NCBI GenBank assembly: GCA_025667525.1
Contig: CM046878.1
Coordinates: 395,874,974-395,938,973, forward strand
Source of the DNA: Glebionis coronaria
Taxonomy: Eukaryota > Streptophyta > Magnoliopsida > Asterales > Asteraceae
Length of the DNA: 64,000 bases
Direction: 5' to 3'
The notes under the pieces were generated by a model. That model made no database searches. It was not told the DNA's origin and was given only the letters and a program-made list of their open reading frames with translations. Shown here piece by piece: positions 19,393 to 31,240 of the stretch (position 1 is the first letter of the stretch; every line of letters starts with the position of its first letter). Both the position numbers and the translations under genes were made by a program.

Positions 19393-20058
19393 ATGATTAA
19401 TGTGCTTGATGATTTTGTCGTCTACAACAATCCTCTTTTCGATACTTGCTATGACAATCCACTTTTCAAATTAGATGACTATGATGATGATTCTAGTTCT
19501 GACATGGATAATTCTGATGATTTTTCTTCTGATTATAAAGACATGCCAACATATGATGATTTTGATTTTGACGACGTCGATACTCTTTCGAGTGATTCTT
19601 CACATGATGACCTTGCACCTACTTTTTATGAAGATCCTCCACCAACAACACTTGATCCTACTTTGGATGACTACTCATTTGAGGAAGATTTTGCTACTTT
19701 TCTCAACACTTACTTCCCAAATGAGAGTGATTCTCCTCCTTTGGACTTTGATGATTATGGTCTTTATCCTACTTTGGATATGAAAAAACTCGTTTCAAAG
19801 GAGAAGAAGCCGGAAGACACCGATATCCGCAGTACTTATGTCATGACACCTCTTTATCCACCTTCTGAGGATGAGATTGTGCGATTTATGAGCGGATCAT
19901 CTTCAAGGTCTACTAAGCTTGAGTGTTACTTTCCCCTAAAGGAAAAGGTGTTCGATCCCGGTATTGCAATTTTTAAGCCATCTCAGTATCCATCTAATGA
20001 AATAAAAGGAAAATTTTTTGGCACTTATGAAGATATGCTTGCACCCCATCACACTTAA
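19393..20058 (+). CDS. Acidic ORF of B1 downstream of protease (unknown function)
   Basis: A 221-aa protein rich in Asp, Ser and Tyr (DDYDDDSSSDMDNSDDF near the start). The C-terminus holds EKVFDPGI, matching the NEDKVFDPGI of B3 and the VFDP of B2, so the three ORFs share a tail. It is in the same frame as gag-protease and separated from it only by TAA and three codons, so occasional stop readthrough could make a fusion. It stands where RT would be expected. The role is unknown; an acidic tether or chaperone-like domain is only a guess. Confidence 0.7.
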   Translation: MINVLDDFVVYNNPLFDTCYDNPLFKLDDYDDDSSSDMDNSDDFSSDYKDMPTYDDFDFDDVDTLSSDSSHDDLAPTFYEDPPPTTLDPTLDDYSFEEDFATFLNTYFPNESDSPPLDFDDYGLYPTLDMKKLVSKEKKPEDTDIRSTYVMTPLYPPSEDEIVRFMSGSSSRSTKLECYFPLKEKVFDPGIAIFKPSQYPSNEIKGKFFGTYEDMLAPHHT

Positions 20059-20209
20059 TACCACCATGCTCTATCTTTGCATAAGGGAACCTTGCCTACT
20101 CTTCTTTGGCTTGCCTTGTTCGCCTTAAGCTTGTGTTAGTTGATGGACAAAAACCATGTATTTGATCTCGGTGGATATGTTTCTAACTTCTTCCTATACT
20201 AATCAAGGT

Positions 20210-20265
20210 CGAGTCAGGCTCACGACTCGGTTAACAAAAACAAGCGCTTCTCGGGAGGAAACCCG
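20210..20265 (+). promoter_or_regulatory. Two conserved hairpins after the B1 acidic ORF
   Basis: Hairpin 1 has 6-bp arms CGAGTC (20210-20215) and GACTCG (20224-20229). After CAAAAACAAGCGCTT, hairpin 2 has arms CGGG and CCCG around AGGAAA (20252-20265). Compared with B2, the outer T-A pair of the stem has become C-G, a compensatory change. Confidence 0.7.
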
Positions 20266-20300
20266 CAGTATCTATCCTTTTTCTCTTGTTTTTATAATAA

Positions 20301-20355
20301 GTGTAGGGGGAGAGCCTAGTATGTTGTTTGTTGTTTTCTTTCTTATCATGTGCAG
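20301..20355 (+). promoter_or_regulatory. Polypurine tract and splice-acceptor-like site of B1
   Basis: GTGTAGGGGGAGAG is followed by TTTTCTTTCTTATCATGTGCAG. This is the counterpart of 13386-13441 in B2. Confidence 0.45.
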
Positions 20356-20566
20356 GGATTCGAGCTTTCAAAGATCCATTCTTGATGACTTTTGACGACC
20401 GTGATTCCGTGTACCCGTCTTCCGGGTTCTATCCTAAACTCTTTTGATTCTCTATTTTATATTCTTCAATTTTGAAATAGGAATCACTTTAGTTGTCTCT
20501 TCATTAGCAAGATTTAAACAAAGTGCACAATGTCCTAAGTGTAGGAGAGGTTACTTCCACATACTT

Positions 20567-20604
20567 AAACATTGAGGACAATGGTTATATTAAGTGTAGG
20601 GGGA
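20567..20604 (+). promoter_or_regulatory. Hairpin and internal polypurine tract of B1
   Basis: AAACATTG and CAATGGTT pair around AGGA with one mismatch (20567-20586). TAAGTGTAGGGGGAC follows at 20591. The upstream 7-bp hairpin of B2 is weak here. Confidence 0.6.
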
Positions 20605-22226
20605 CTTCTCTCGAAGTTAAGTGGGATTTTCCATGTATTTGTCCTCATTTTAACCGGAAAATTGATTTTTCGACATTTTTCAAAATTTTTGATCTATTTT
20701 GGCCTACTTGTATTTACCTTTGTTATAGTTATTTTCTTTCATTAGAATAAATTTTTAATAAAGTGGTTTTAATTTTTAAACGTTGTGAATCTTTTGACTC
20801 AACCCGAGTTTACTTATCTAAGTATACTCTAGCTAGTATCCTTAACGTGTTTAAGTCAAGTTTTGCTAGGCTTTTATATAGGTAACTTTAAAACGCAAAA
20901 GTCTTAACTCTTACGGGTTAAGAACAAGAACTTTTCGCAAGTTCCTATAATTGATCCTAGAAAGTCGTTTATCAAAGGAACTTTAGAATGCGAATTCTAA
21001 ACATGACAGAGTCTAAGAGTTTGCAAGATCCTATAGATGACTTGAAAACCCAAAACTTTGATTTAATATGCTAAGCATCCACGAGTCTCATTCCTTGAGA
21101 TTTTAAATTATGGAGAACGAGAGATGATAGAGTCAATTATAAGTTTGGTATTATTTCATGAATTTATGTGAGTTGATTGTAAGCTTTTTCTCCCATCGCT
21201 TGTTAATAAATATATTTGCAATAAGTAAGGTTGTACGATTTGAAAAGTTACTTAGCTTCTAGCCCAAGATCATTTAAAAGTTTGTCGATATTAATTAGAC
21301 TTCATATCCAAGGCATAACTTATTGAAGCGGGATGCGAAGATTGGCGAGTCCGAAAAGGTCCTAATAAGACATGAGGGCTACATTTTGTTGCTGAAGATC
21401 AAAAAGTGATGTGAAGAATCATTTGTCAAAAATCAATATGAAGGATCGAGACACACGACGAAAATCAAATACTCCCGTAAAGATCATGGAGAAGTCTATC
21501 CAAAAATGCCCTAACAAGGTATGAGGATAAATAGATCCAAGTCCTAAAAGGAGGCGGATCGTTCTATATCAAAATCCCAAATAAAGATTGGAGAAAAATG
21601 AAGAAGTCGTGGTCCAAATATGAAGAATCTCTCAAAAAGTTCAAGTGAAGAAATTCCTATTATGAAGAGAAGACCATTATTTCATGAACGTCTCTCAAGG
21701 TTTGAAGTATGAAGTCGCTGCCAAATATCATTCCGAGAAAGGTCTCAAATCATGAAGCGAGTTATGCCAAGATATGAACTTTATGAGGTCCCGAGAAGCA
21801 ATTTTAAAGGATTTTGTCCTTTAGCTAACTATTGATTAAATCGTCCTACTTTATTTTCGTCCTAATAAACTATCGAAATATGTCAACAATGCATCCTCGT
21901 GATCATTCAAGACAACAATAAAATATAAGAGATACACCTAGGAATAAGGGAGTCTAAGTGAATAATTGGCCCACATGAGTTTGTGTTAGTTTGCTAACTT
22001 ATAATAACAATGATCTCGTTTTTAAGCTTGGTATGGGGAACGTGAAACTTGAGGGTGATAAACATTCATGACATTCCAAAACCCTAAGGTAAGTCTTTGA
22101 TCTTTTTACTTGTTTTCTATCTCTTTTATGTCTTGTGTTTAATAAACGCCAAGATGGATTGATTATGATGAAAAATGTAAAACTTGCTTTGTAATTAATG
22201 CATTGCATGAGGACATTGCAATGGTC
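20605..22226 (+). other. Conserved noncoding 3' region of B1
   Basis: No gene is visible. It is alignable along most of its length to 13693-15307 of B2, although the ORFs upstream are different. The two elements therefore share 3' sequence more closely than their coding parts. Confidence 0.75.
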
Positions 22227-22240
22227 AAATGTAGGAGATT
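22227..22240 (+). promoter_or_regulatory. Terminal polypurine tract of B1 (degenerate)
   Basis: The segment reads CAAATGTAGGAGATT next to the TAATAAG start of the 3' LTR. The G-run is shorter than in B2. Confidence 0.7.
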
Positions 22241-22685
22241 TAATAAGTGTGAAAACACTTATCCTTTTACCACTTAATTATAATAATAACCAAGCCAAAA
22301 CGTATATTTTATGTCGTAAATGTCGGAATTATGCGTAGTTTGTGTTTTTGTTGTGATTTAGGATCAAAATGTGAAAAGGGAAGAAAACATGGGCTTTCAC
22401 GGGCTTTTATCAAAGAAAAAGACAAAAGACGAAGTCAAAAGATCAAGAGTGCAAAAAGAACAGAAGTCCAAGGCCTATTCTGAAGATTTATCGAATAAAA
22501 AGTCTAAAGACGGAAGTTTAATAAAGCCAAAGAACTCAAGTCTAAATTAACGAAGAAATTATAAGACGAGTTCAAATAATCCCGGGACAAAGTCGAAAAG
22601 GTCGAAGAATTTAGAAGACAAAAAGACGAGAAAGAAAGAAAGAAGGAATCAACACATGCTTAACCTCCCTAATCACTATAAATAC

Positions 22686-22742
22686 CCTCCTAATCTCACA
22701 TTAGGAGGTGTTGGCTATTCCTCCTAATCTCACATTAGGAGG
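22686..22742 (+). repeat. 34-bp tandem duplication of the TATA-proximal inverted repeat
   Basis: The inverted repeat CCTCCTAAT / ATTAGGAGG occurs at 22686-22708 and again at 22720-22742, with the intervening GTGTTGGCTATT also duplicated. The 5' LTR has one copy (7669-7691). The TATA box is at 22677-22684. Confidence 0.85.
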
Positions 22743-23258
22743 TGTTGGCTATTTTGACAAACCAGTCTTCCAATTTTATTACTTGCACTTTTCTGAATGT
22801 CATTTACTTAATTGCACCTTTAATTTCTTGTCTTGCACCTTAAATTTGTAAGCTTTTAATTCTTGTCTTTACTTTTATTGTTGAATCTTAATTTTAATCA
22901 AGTTTTTAATTAATCTCTCATTCTAACTTTCTTGTTCTTGATTTAATCTTTATGTTTATGTGCTTATTGTCATGCTTAGTTGATTAATTGTTATGCTTTT
23001 ATGTTTATGATTGTTTTAGCTTATTGATTTTATTGCTTATTATGTACTTTTCTTATTTTTAATTAAGTTCTTATTAGTTAATTTTCATAAAAAGTTTTTT
23101 TATAAATATTTTTATTATTTAGTGTTTTTAAAAGTTTTAAAAGTTTTTAAATTTAGGCTTATTAGCTTTTTCTTAAATTTGATTTGGTAAACGTTTTGGT
23201 TAATTGCTTAATTGTTTTTAGCTTAATTTTAGTTTGTAGCTTATTTGCTCATTTTTGT

Positions 23259-23881
23259 TATCCGGATTATTTAAAACCCTAGGATTCCGGATATAAGCCA
23301 ATATCTTATTCCGTATAGCCATCAACAGAACATTCCGGATAAGGGTTTAAAACCATTATTCCGGATAAGTGTCCGAAATTTATTCCGGATAAGCCCACTT
23401 GAGGGAATTCCGGATAAGCTTCTGGATATTATTCCGGATAGTGGAGTCTTTGTTCATTTCGGATAAGCTTCGAGTATTTTATTCCGGATAGCTGCGGAAT
23501 CCGGATAAGGGAAGTAGTAGTATTCCGGATAACCCTTCGATTGTATGTTCCGGATAAGGTGACAGTTTATTCCGGATAAGCTATGGCAGGGGATTCCGGA
23601 TAAGCTGCATATTTAAATATTCCGGATAAGGGCTAAGTTTGGTATTACGGATAAGGAACTTATGAATATTCCGGATAAGCCGCAGGACGTCATCTATTCC
23701 GAATAAGCTTCACTTGGGATTTATTCCGGATAAGAGGGTGAAATTATTCCGGATAAGCACCTTGTAGAACCAGATCTCGGATAAGCAATAGGTTGGTGAC
23801 TCCGGATAAGAGTGACAGTTTTATTCCAGATAAGCAGCAAGATTGTTATTCAGGATAAGAGTAAGACTGGATTCCGAATAG
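23259..23881 (+). repeat. TTCCGGATAAG minisatellite in the B1 3' LTR
   Basis: This is the same array as 8197-8822, with the spacers in the same order and point changes in a minority of cores. Confidence 0.92.
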
Positions 23882-24284
23882 TGACAGTATTTTGGATCCC
23901 GGCTCAGGTTCTGTTTACTTCTTTTTTATTTTCAAGCATTTATTTTTCTCGCCATTTTTCTTTAAGTCATTTTAATCGCTTTTGTTTATTTTAAATTTCA
24001 AGTTTACATTTTTATTACATTGTCAAATTTAGTTTTCGTCGAGCTTTAATTTTTTTCATTTAATTAATTTACTTTTAAAAAGTTTTAATATTGCACCCTT
24101 TACTTTTTAATTAGTTTTAGTTTTAATTACCTTTCATTTACTTTCGAGTCTTTCAATTTAATATACTACAACGACCAATCTATTATTTTATCCACCAAAG
24201 GACGACTGAGTCGCACGTTAAAAAAAATCAATTCGATTAGACCGATTTCAACGAACAATTTTTCTTACTAAAATTCAGTTATCA

Positions 24285-24709
24285 TGCTTATATACTTCTT
24301 TAGTAATGTATTGGGTACTTAGAAATTTCTCAACAAGGAGATTTCTACACCATTCCTCATTTAAAAATAGTTCAAGCTTAAGTCATAAGATCGAGAAATT
24401 ATTATTCAGTTTCATGTTTGGTTTATCTGGTTTACTCCATCAGTGGTCACTTCAAATAGATACAAAGGGGTTGGTAAAGATAGCCATGGAGAGTTTATGA
24501 GTACAGAATTTCGATCAACAATTGATTCTCGCAAAATTTAATTCAACTTATTTATTATTCTCATGAGATTTCAGGTACATGTGCGTACGATTTATTGTTG
24601 GTTCCGTGGTTTTGAAACCATCAAAGGGGAAGAAGAAGACATATTGAACGCACAACGAGTACACGTGATGAACTTTACACCTTCTTTTTATTTGAAGGCA
24701 TTCCAGGAA
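24285..24709. other. Flank between B1 and A2
   Basis: It contains the B1 TSD TGCTT (24285-24289), about 415 bp of unassigned sequence with a purine tract near 24628, and the A2 TSD AGGAA (24705-24709). No gene is visible; the 64-codon frame at 24306-24500 has no recognised motif. The right portion was contiguous with 36772 before A2 inserted. Confidence 0.6.
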
Positions 24710-25031
24710 TGTAGGATATTGTAAATCTTGCTTATGTTTAGAGAGAGAAAGAGATAGAAAGATAGATGATTTCACACACACTTTAGGGAGAGAAAGTGAT
24801 TAACTTTTTGTAAAAAAGGAAATAAACCACACCCTCTCCATCTAAGGAGATGGTTTATATCCCCAATCCTATCTGATGGGCTTGGGCTTACATTGGGCCG
24901 ACGGCCTACACATGTTGTAGGCTTGGCTTGGCCTTGTTTGCTTAATATTAAGTTAACTAAACTACGAGCTACCACTTAGACTATTTTTGGAGTGACCGAT
25001 CCTTTCTAATACGTAAAACATATTTCCAACA
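24710..25031 (-). repeat. 3' LTR of Copia A2
   Basis: The 322-bp LTR reads TGTTGGAAATATG to ATATCCTACA on the minus strand. It nearly matches the 5' LTR at 36444-36766 by eye. Confidence 0.95.
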
Positions 25032-25043
25032 ATCTCCCCCTAA
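25032..25043 (-). promoter_or_regulatory. Polypurine tract of Copia A2
   Basis: On the minus strand TTAGGGGGAGAT directly precedes the TGTTGG start of the LTR. Confidence 0.9.
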
Positions 25044-27794
25044 GGTAGGTCACTCCAAACAAGGGCGTTACCCAAGTTACAATAATAAAATAAACCTTGC
25101 ATACTATGCTTGTCTTGAGCTCGTAGTCTTCGTCTTTCTTTTCTTTTTCTTTTCTGGTGAACATGGTGATGTGATCTTTGATATCAATCTTGAGCATTAA
25201 TCTCTTGCCTTTATCTTATGAATTCATCACTTGTGATCTTCGCCTCTTCGTGACACCATGTCCCACATACTTACACCTTCGTAATTCTTGAAAGCTTCAG
25301 AGTTCGATACAGCGGAAGACTTAACTTTTAGGCTTTCTTGAATTAGATGAGGTATTAAGTGCATAAAGTATAAGCATGCGAGGACGACTTCTTCTTGGAT
25401 TCCGCAACGCCACCGTCTTCAAATGCCGCAACATAAGTAGACACGAACAAAATGGCTTTGAACATTTTATTCTAATTCGGTATAATTTTACCTCCGGTCG
25501 GTGAAGACCGTTGGACGATATAAAATATCGTACTTCTGGCAGGTAGATTTAATTAAAAATATCCTTGACAAGATTTCGCGGGTAAACCCGTTCTCTTTAC
25601 TCGACCGTCCAAACGTAAAGAGTGAATCCTTTGGATTAAATTATACGCATGATTGAAGCTGTCAATTCTGATTCCTGGAACAAGTTTGATTCATTAAAGA
25701 ATCGCACCATCGTTGCTTTCCAGTTGTCACGAGCTTGATTCATATTGAATCTTGCAAGTTACCTACCAAGTGCTGTTTGAGGTTAACACTAGAAGGATTT
25801 CCATTCATCACTGTGAACACTAAGGTATCACTCTGAGTGTTCTGGCAAGATCACTAAGATATTGCGTAGAGGCCTAGAACGTATTTAAGTTCAATTAAGA
25901 ATTAAACCACTGTTGCTTTCCAGTTATCACAAGCTTGATTCATAAGGAATCGCACAAGTCACCTACCATGAGCTTTTTGATATTCGCTCAAGAAGGATTT
26001 CCATCTTCATTGTAAATACTTTCGTATTACTCGGATGTTCAGACAAGATCATGAAGATTTTGCGTAGGACTCTTAAGATCTTTCTTACTTTTCACAGTGT
26101 GTGAAGAAGCAAGGAAATATGTAAATGTGTCCTAATGAGATATTTGATGATCTCAAATGGCTCTAGACTCGATCGTGCACTTTGGATTTTAGTGATCGGA
26201 GGCTGGAGAGGAGTGCCGCCATTTCAATACCAATTTACTCGGAGTGAATAAATCGATAGATAATGCGTTTTCTCCATGTTATTAATACAAATACCTTTTG
26301 AGAGATATCTGAGTTAGCTGGGATGGGTTATTCATTGCATCACTGGGTCCATGATGTCTATCTTCAATATCGAGCATCATTAAAAATGATCTCAATAGCA
26401 TAGGTGTTGACCCGGTTGCTACCTTAGTTGTAAGGAGGGCTTCTTTCTTTTCACCCTTTATCTTTACAATTATTTTTCATTCTTCAACCCCTTCAATGCA
26501 TACCAATACGTCATAACTAGCACCTTGTTGTGATTGTTCCAGTGCTAACTTAAGTACTTGGTCGGCATTCAGCTACGTTCACAATCTTTCCCCAACTTTC
26601 CTAAGGACTACTATTTCTAGCTATGGAACGTCCTTGGGAAGATTCCTCTGGTTCTAGAAGAATCACTGGACTTTAACCTATCCTACCATCCTTATGTCAC
26701 CACAATCTTCATCGTCGTGAAATAAATGGGTTTTGGGTAGGTATATGTCACCATGAAAATCCATTTTGATATGCAATTCGTTTTGCTCCCCCTTAACATA
26801 TGCCACGATATTCGAAAACATTTCGCATATGTCGTGATGAGCCAGCACACTAAGTCAAACCATTTGTGATAACTTCCCATATTAAAAATATTAACCCAAT
26901 CGATGTTTTTAATATCGATTGATTTAATGAAGTTTTAACAAAGGTTTTGGGAAGAAAAATGCAAGTCCTTTTAATCTTCATGAGAGCAATTTGTCAGATA
27001 TGATACCTGATTGATGAGAACATCATATGATAAGATCAAATGGTTCTTGTTCGAGAATGTTGGTTGCCTCGTCATGTCTGAAGTCATCTCTTGACACCAC
27101 ATGTACGATTGGTATTGTTGTCTTGACACCAACTTGTGAACTTGGCACTTTCGGCATCGAAGATTCTGAATGCTTGACAATTGCTCCCCCTCAATTGTTG
27201 ACCCGTATTTTATCGAAAGAGTTGTAGTCGTCGGTTGAGTAGTCGCATCGTCGAGTATGTAGATACCAATTGTAAATTGCTATGGTTGTAGAGATGATAA
27301 CTTCATAAAAACAAGACTTCTCTTGTTTTAACAAATAAATGCACTGAATCGTACATATATTCGTGTTAGATTGTGTTATAACGTAAACACAATCCCTTAC
27401 ATGGTAATAAAGTAAACCATGCCCGAGAGAATTAATTCCCGTTGTTGAGCCAAAGCTTTCATAAGAAATACTTGACTTTAATATGAAAATCGGGTTGCAG
27501 TCAGAAATAACTACAAGCCATATGGGCATGTTTTATGAAATATTTACAACTTTTGTACGAACTCTATTTATGGCGCTGTGTCAATATTAATCAACATTTC
27601 TAAGGCCGTAAATATTATCGTATCAAAAGACATGCCTTTGAAAAATAAAGTAAAAATATTTTTGGATTTTTCTGAATTTTTCAATTTTTATGGTTTTTAT
27701 ATGGTTTTATATTTTTGTATTTTGATTTTGTGGATAAAAATATAAACAATATATACAAATGATCACCAAGGATACGGAGAATAGTTTACCACCA
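25044..27794 (-). other. Noncoding 3' region of Copia A2
   Basis: This is the counterpart of 1154-4218 in A1. It has the diverged first copy and one further copy plus a partial of the 200-bp repeat (about 25690-26060), one unit fewer than A1. PPT-like tracts on the minus strand lie near 26790-26803 and 27183-27195. The plus-strand frame 27027-27227 mirrors the antisense ORF of A1. Confidence 0.8.
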
Positions 27795-29392
27795 CTATTC
27801 TTTCGCTTCATCTGCCAGTTCCTTTAGAGTCTCAGGCGAGAAAGTTCTCATTCCTAGCTTATCGACCAAAAATTCCATTCGAGCGTGATCTAAAGCCTTC
27901 GTGAAAATATCCGCCAATTGATACTCAGATTGGACAAAGTAAAGCTCGATCACTCCATTTTCCACTTGCTCCTTGATGAAATGGTAGCGAATGTCAATAT
28001 GCTTCGACCGGGAGAATTGATCATTGTTGCAGCATAAGGCAATTGCAATTTTCTTGTTGCAGTACATCGGAATTTTGTTGAAACCTAGACCATAGTCGGT
28101 TAATTGCGATCTCATCCAATGAATTTGAGCACAGCAACCGGACATAGCTATGTATTCTGCTTCAGTACTTGAAATTGCAGCGCTTTTCCGCCTTTTCGAT
28201 GCCCAACTAATTAGTAGATCTCCTAGTAATTGCAAAGTTCCACTCGTGCTACGCCTTGTATCTTGACAACCCGTGTGATCCGCATCTGCATATGCCATTA
28301 GTGAAATCGACGAGTCCTTCGAATACCAAAGTCTCCGATTAATGGTTCCTTTAAGATACCGAAATATCCGTTTAACAGTAGTTAAGTGTAACTCAGTAGG
28401 GCTAGTTTGATACTGAGCACACATACATATAGAAAACTGAAGATCAGGTCGACTGGCCGTAATATACAGAAGGGTACCGATCATTCCACGATAAAGTGTC
28501 GGATCTACAGCAACTCCATGTGGATCTGCATCAAGCTTAGTTCGTTCCACCATTGGAGTATCTACGGGGTCGCAAGATTCCATCTTATATTTCTTAAGCG
28601 ATTCAAGGGCATACTTGGATTGATTGATAAAGATGCCTTTGGGACTCTGAGATATCTGAAGACCTAAGAATGATACCTTGCCCATCATTGACATCCTAAA
28701 GTTGGAAGACATGAGTGTTCTAAACTCATCAGATAAGGTTTGGCCCGAGGAAGCAAATATAATATCATCAACATATATTTGTACCATAATCATATCTTTA
28801 CCTCGTTTTTTAATGAACAGTGTGGGATCCACCTTGTCTTTAGCGAAGTCTTGCGTGATGAGGAATTGTGACAATAGATCATACCATGCGGGTGGAGCTT
28901 GCTTCAACCCATAGAGAGCCTTCTTAAGCTTGTTCATATGATTAGGATATTTAGGATTCACAAACCCATCCGGCTGTTGAACCTAGACCTCTTCCTTAAT
29001 TTCACCATTCAGAAATGTCGTCTTCACATCATCTGATAGACGATCATATTCATGTGGGCTGCATAAGCGAGGAATAGTCTAATAGCTTCCAAACGGGCGA
29101 CAGGTGCAAAGGATTCCATAAAGTCGATTCCCAATAATTGCTTGTATCCACGAGCTACAAGTCGAGCTTTGTTCTTCAATATTCCGCCTAACTCATCGAG
29201 TCTCACCTTGTAAACCCATTTCAAAGTAAGTAACTGCATTTGATCCGGGCATGGGACAAGTTCCCATACTTCAAGACGTATAAATTCATTAAGTTCTTCT
29301 TCCATAGCTTTTATCCAACCGGATTGTGTAAAAGCTTCTTGCCATGTCTTAGGTTCAATTTCAGTGAGAAAAGCATCATAATGACAAAACAT
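27795..29392 (-). pseudogene. Copia A2 reverse transcriptase-RNase H
   Basis: Read right to left, the RT begins around EPKTWQEAF, continues through [21 protein letters not shown] and [13 protein letters not shown], and reaches [10 protein letters not shown]. The YVDD catalytic box is at 28775-28764, and RNase H ends [10 protein letters not shown] at 27795. Near 29030 one base is missing from the ATGGATGTG-like stretch, shifting the frame, and a TAG falls near 28984. From 28961 to 27795 the frame is fully open. The RNase H motifs YADADH, SSTEAEY and [10 protein letters not shown] are present. Confidence 0.92.
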
Positions 29393-29489
29393 TGCATTTT
29401 CTTGTAACTGACTTCGTGTGGTTGCCGGACGATTAGGGTCACCAATAATAGAATCTATAGGATGATCCTTTGTCCACTTGCTGTCATAT

Positions 29490-30930
29490 TCACGAATCCA
29501 TGGATTGGAGTAGAACGTAGTAGGAGCTTCCTCTGAGGTGGACTACCGGCTTAATTATGGTCGGGAATTGGTACACCAAAGAATGGAAGTTCACGTATTT
29601 GAGCGAATTCCAAATCGTGATCATCATCATCCTCTTCATCATCAGTAGGCATGACATGGGTAGTTGAAACATGTGTTGGTTGATAATTACTCGTTGAAGG
29701 TATATCTTGACCAATTGTAGGTGCAGATGTGTCTGATTGTTCTTCGGTTGCTGGAGCGACAACTTCGGTTACCAGAGCTATTACCTTAGGTTTTGTAGCA
29801 GCAATAGTTGGAGGAGTAAAGAATTCATCAAAGAACGGTTGAAACAACGTATCCCATTCATTCCTAGAAGGTGGTGTAAATGATGATGAAGTAGGGTTGT
29901 TTGGGACAAGACCAGAAATAATGTTACTCGGTCCCATTTCATGAAGTGCGGGTTCAGAGCTGCTTTGCTCAGAAGCCATTGCTGTCAGCTCATCAAAATC
30001 AACATTCATAGTTTCGAGGATCTTACGAGACTTATAGTTTTAGATTCGGTATGCCTTCTTTGCGGGTGCGTAACCACTGAAAATACCAATATCAGCCTTT
30101 GGTTGAAGTTTTCCCAAATTGTCACCATCATTATTTGGATAGCAGAGAGAACCAAATACATGAAGATATGATAAATCTGGTACTTTTCCATGTAGAAGCT
30201 CATAAGGTGTTTTATCATGGCGTTTACGAATTAGTGATCGGTTTTGGGTGTACACTGTAGTAGATACTACTTTTGCCCATAAAAACAATGGAGCCTTTGC
30301 ATAAATTAACATCGTGCGAGCAGCTTCCATAAGTTTGTGATTTCGCCTTTCAACGACACCGTTTTGTTGTAGAGTGCGAGCAACAGATGTTTCATGCGAT
30401 ATGACAACTTCTTCATAATAATCACGCAAAATTTGATTCACAAATTAAGTTCCATTATCTGTACGAGTGCGTCGGACAGTAGTGTTGAGACGCACTTGAA
30501 TCATCTTGAGAAATCCGATGATGAATTTAGGTGCCTCATTTTTTGTTGTAAGAAATTTCACTCATGTAAACTGAGAGTAATCATCGACAATGACGAGGAT
30601 GTACTTTTTACCACTAAGACATTCAACACGCCTTGGCCCACAAAGATCCATATGCAACAAATAAAGTTTCTCTTGGTTGGTGTCTTCAGTCTTGGGTTTG
30701 TATGATTTCTTAGTTCTTTTCCCCATTGTACACGTGGAACACAAATGATCCTTGTGAAATGAAAGTTTAGGAAGACCACGAACAAGTTCGTTTTTCGCCA
30801 AATGATTAATAGCGTCAAAGTTAAGATGAGATAACCGTCGATGCCATAACCATGACTTAGTCTTCGATGCTTTGGAGAGAAGACATACGCGAGAAGCGGC
30901 CATCATGTCTTGTAGAGACAAAGTATACAA
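29490..30930 (-). pseudogene. Copia A2 integrase and integrase-RT linker
   Basis: The GAG-pre-integrase zinc region has SWLWHRRLSHLNFDAI and CSTCTMGK (His-His-Cys-Cys, 30930-30700). The core has LLHMDLCGP, the TLQQNGVVERRNHKLMEAARTM block with the catalytic Glu, and FGSLCYPNNDGDNLGK. The middle of the core, with the second catalytic Asp, falls in a frameshifted stretch around 30440-30560. An acidic, Ser/Thr/Pro-rich linker follows (30009-29551, DDEEDDDDHD), as is usual before RT in this family. Confidence 0.88.
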
Positions 30931-31240
30931 ATTATTCCCTCGAGTACCTTACAATGAATCAACCCCTTCCAAATTACGTATGAAGCAGGTATGCTCTCGA
31001 AAAGAAACTTCTAGGTTTGCATCACAAAATTGTCCCACAGAAAATAAGTTGTGACCGAGACCTTCCACATAATACACTCTTTAAATTATAACATTCCCAA
31101 TATGATATTCACCGTAACCCATTATCTTTGTAATATGATCATTTCCAAATCGAACCGTACCAAGAAACTTGCTGACAAAATTTCTGAGCTGAGAGCGATC
31201 TCCAGTCATATGCTTGGAGCAACCAGAGTCCAAATAACAG
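30931..31240 (-). pseudogene. Copia A2 protease region
   Basis: The minus strand carries the active-site stretch DSGCSKHMTGD near 31230-31199, followed by RSQLRNFV. Later pieces FGND and LIFCG..CDANLE-like fall in other frames. The catalytic Asp-Ser-Gly is present but several frameshifts follow. Confidence 0.75.

Larger units (their letters stand above)
7225..24284 (+). mobile_element. Athila-like LTR retrotransposon B1 (non-autonomous), containing nested B2
   Basis: This element is complete. The TSD TGCTT is at 7220-7224 and 24285-24289, the LTRs are 2,002 bp (7225-9226) and 2,044 bp (22241-24284), and a tRNA-Asp-like PBS lies at 9229. The interior encodes Athila-type gag plus aspartic protease, then an acidic ORF, then about 2.2 kb without coding capacity. 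No RT, RNase H or integrase is present. Removing nested B2 (9630-17163) leaves an element of about 9.5 kb. Both LTRs start TA rather than TG. Mobility would need RT and integrase from an autonomous relative. Confidence 0.9.
22241..24284 (+). repeat. 3' LTR of B1
   Basis: This 2,044-bp copy of the 5' LTR starts TAATAAGTGTG with a perfect 8-bp terminal hairpin, ATAAGTGT (22243-22250) and ACACTTAT (22255-22262) around GAAA. It ends TTATCA at 24284, followed by the TSD TGCTT. It differs from the 5' LTR by a 34-bp duplication just after the TATA box and by scattered substitutions. Confidence 0.9.
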
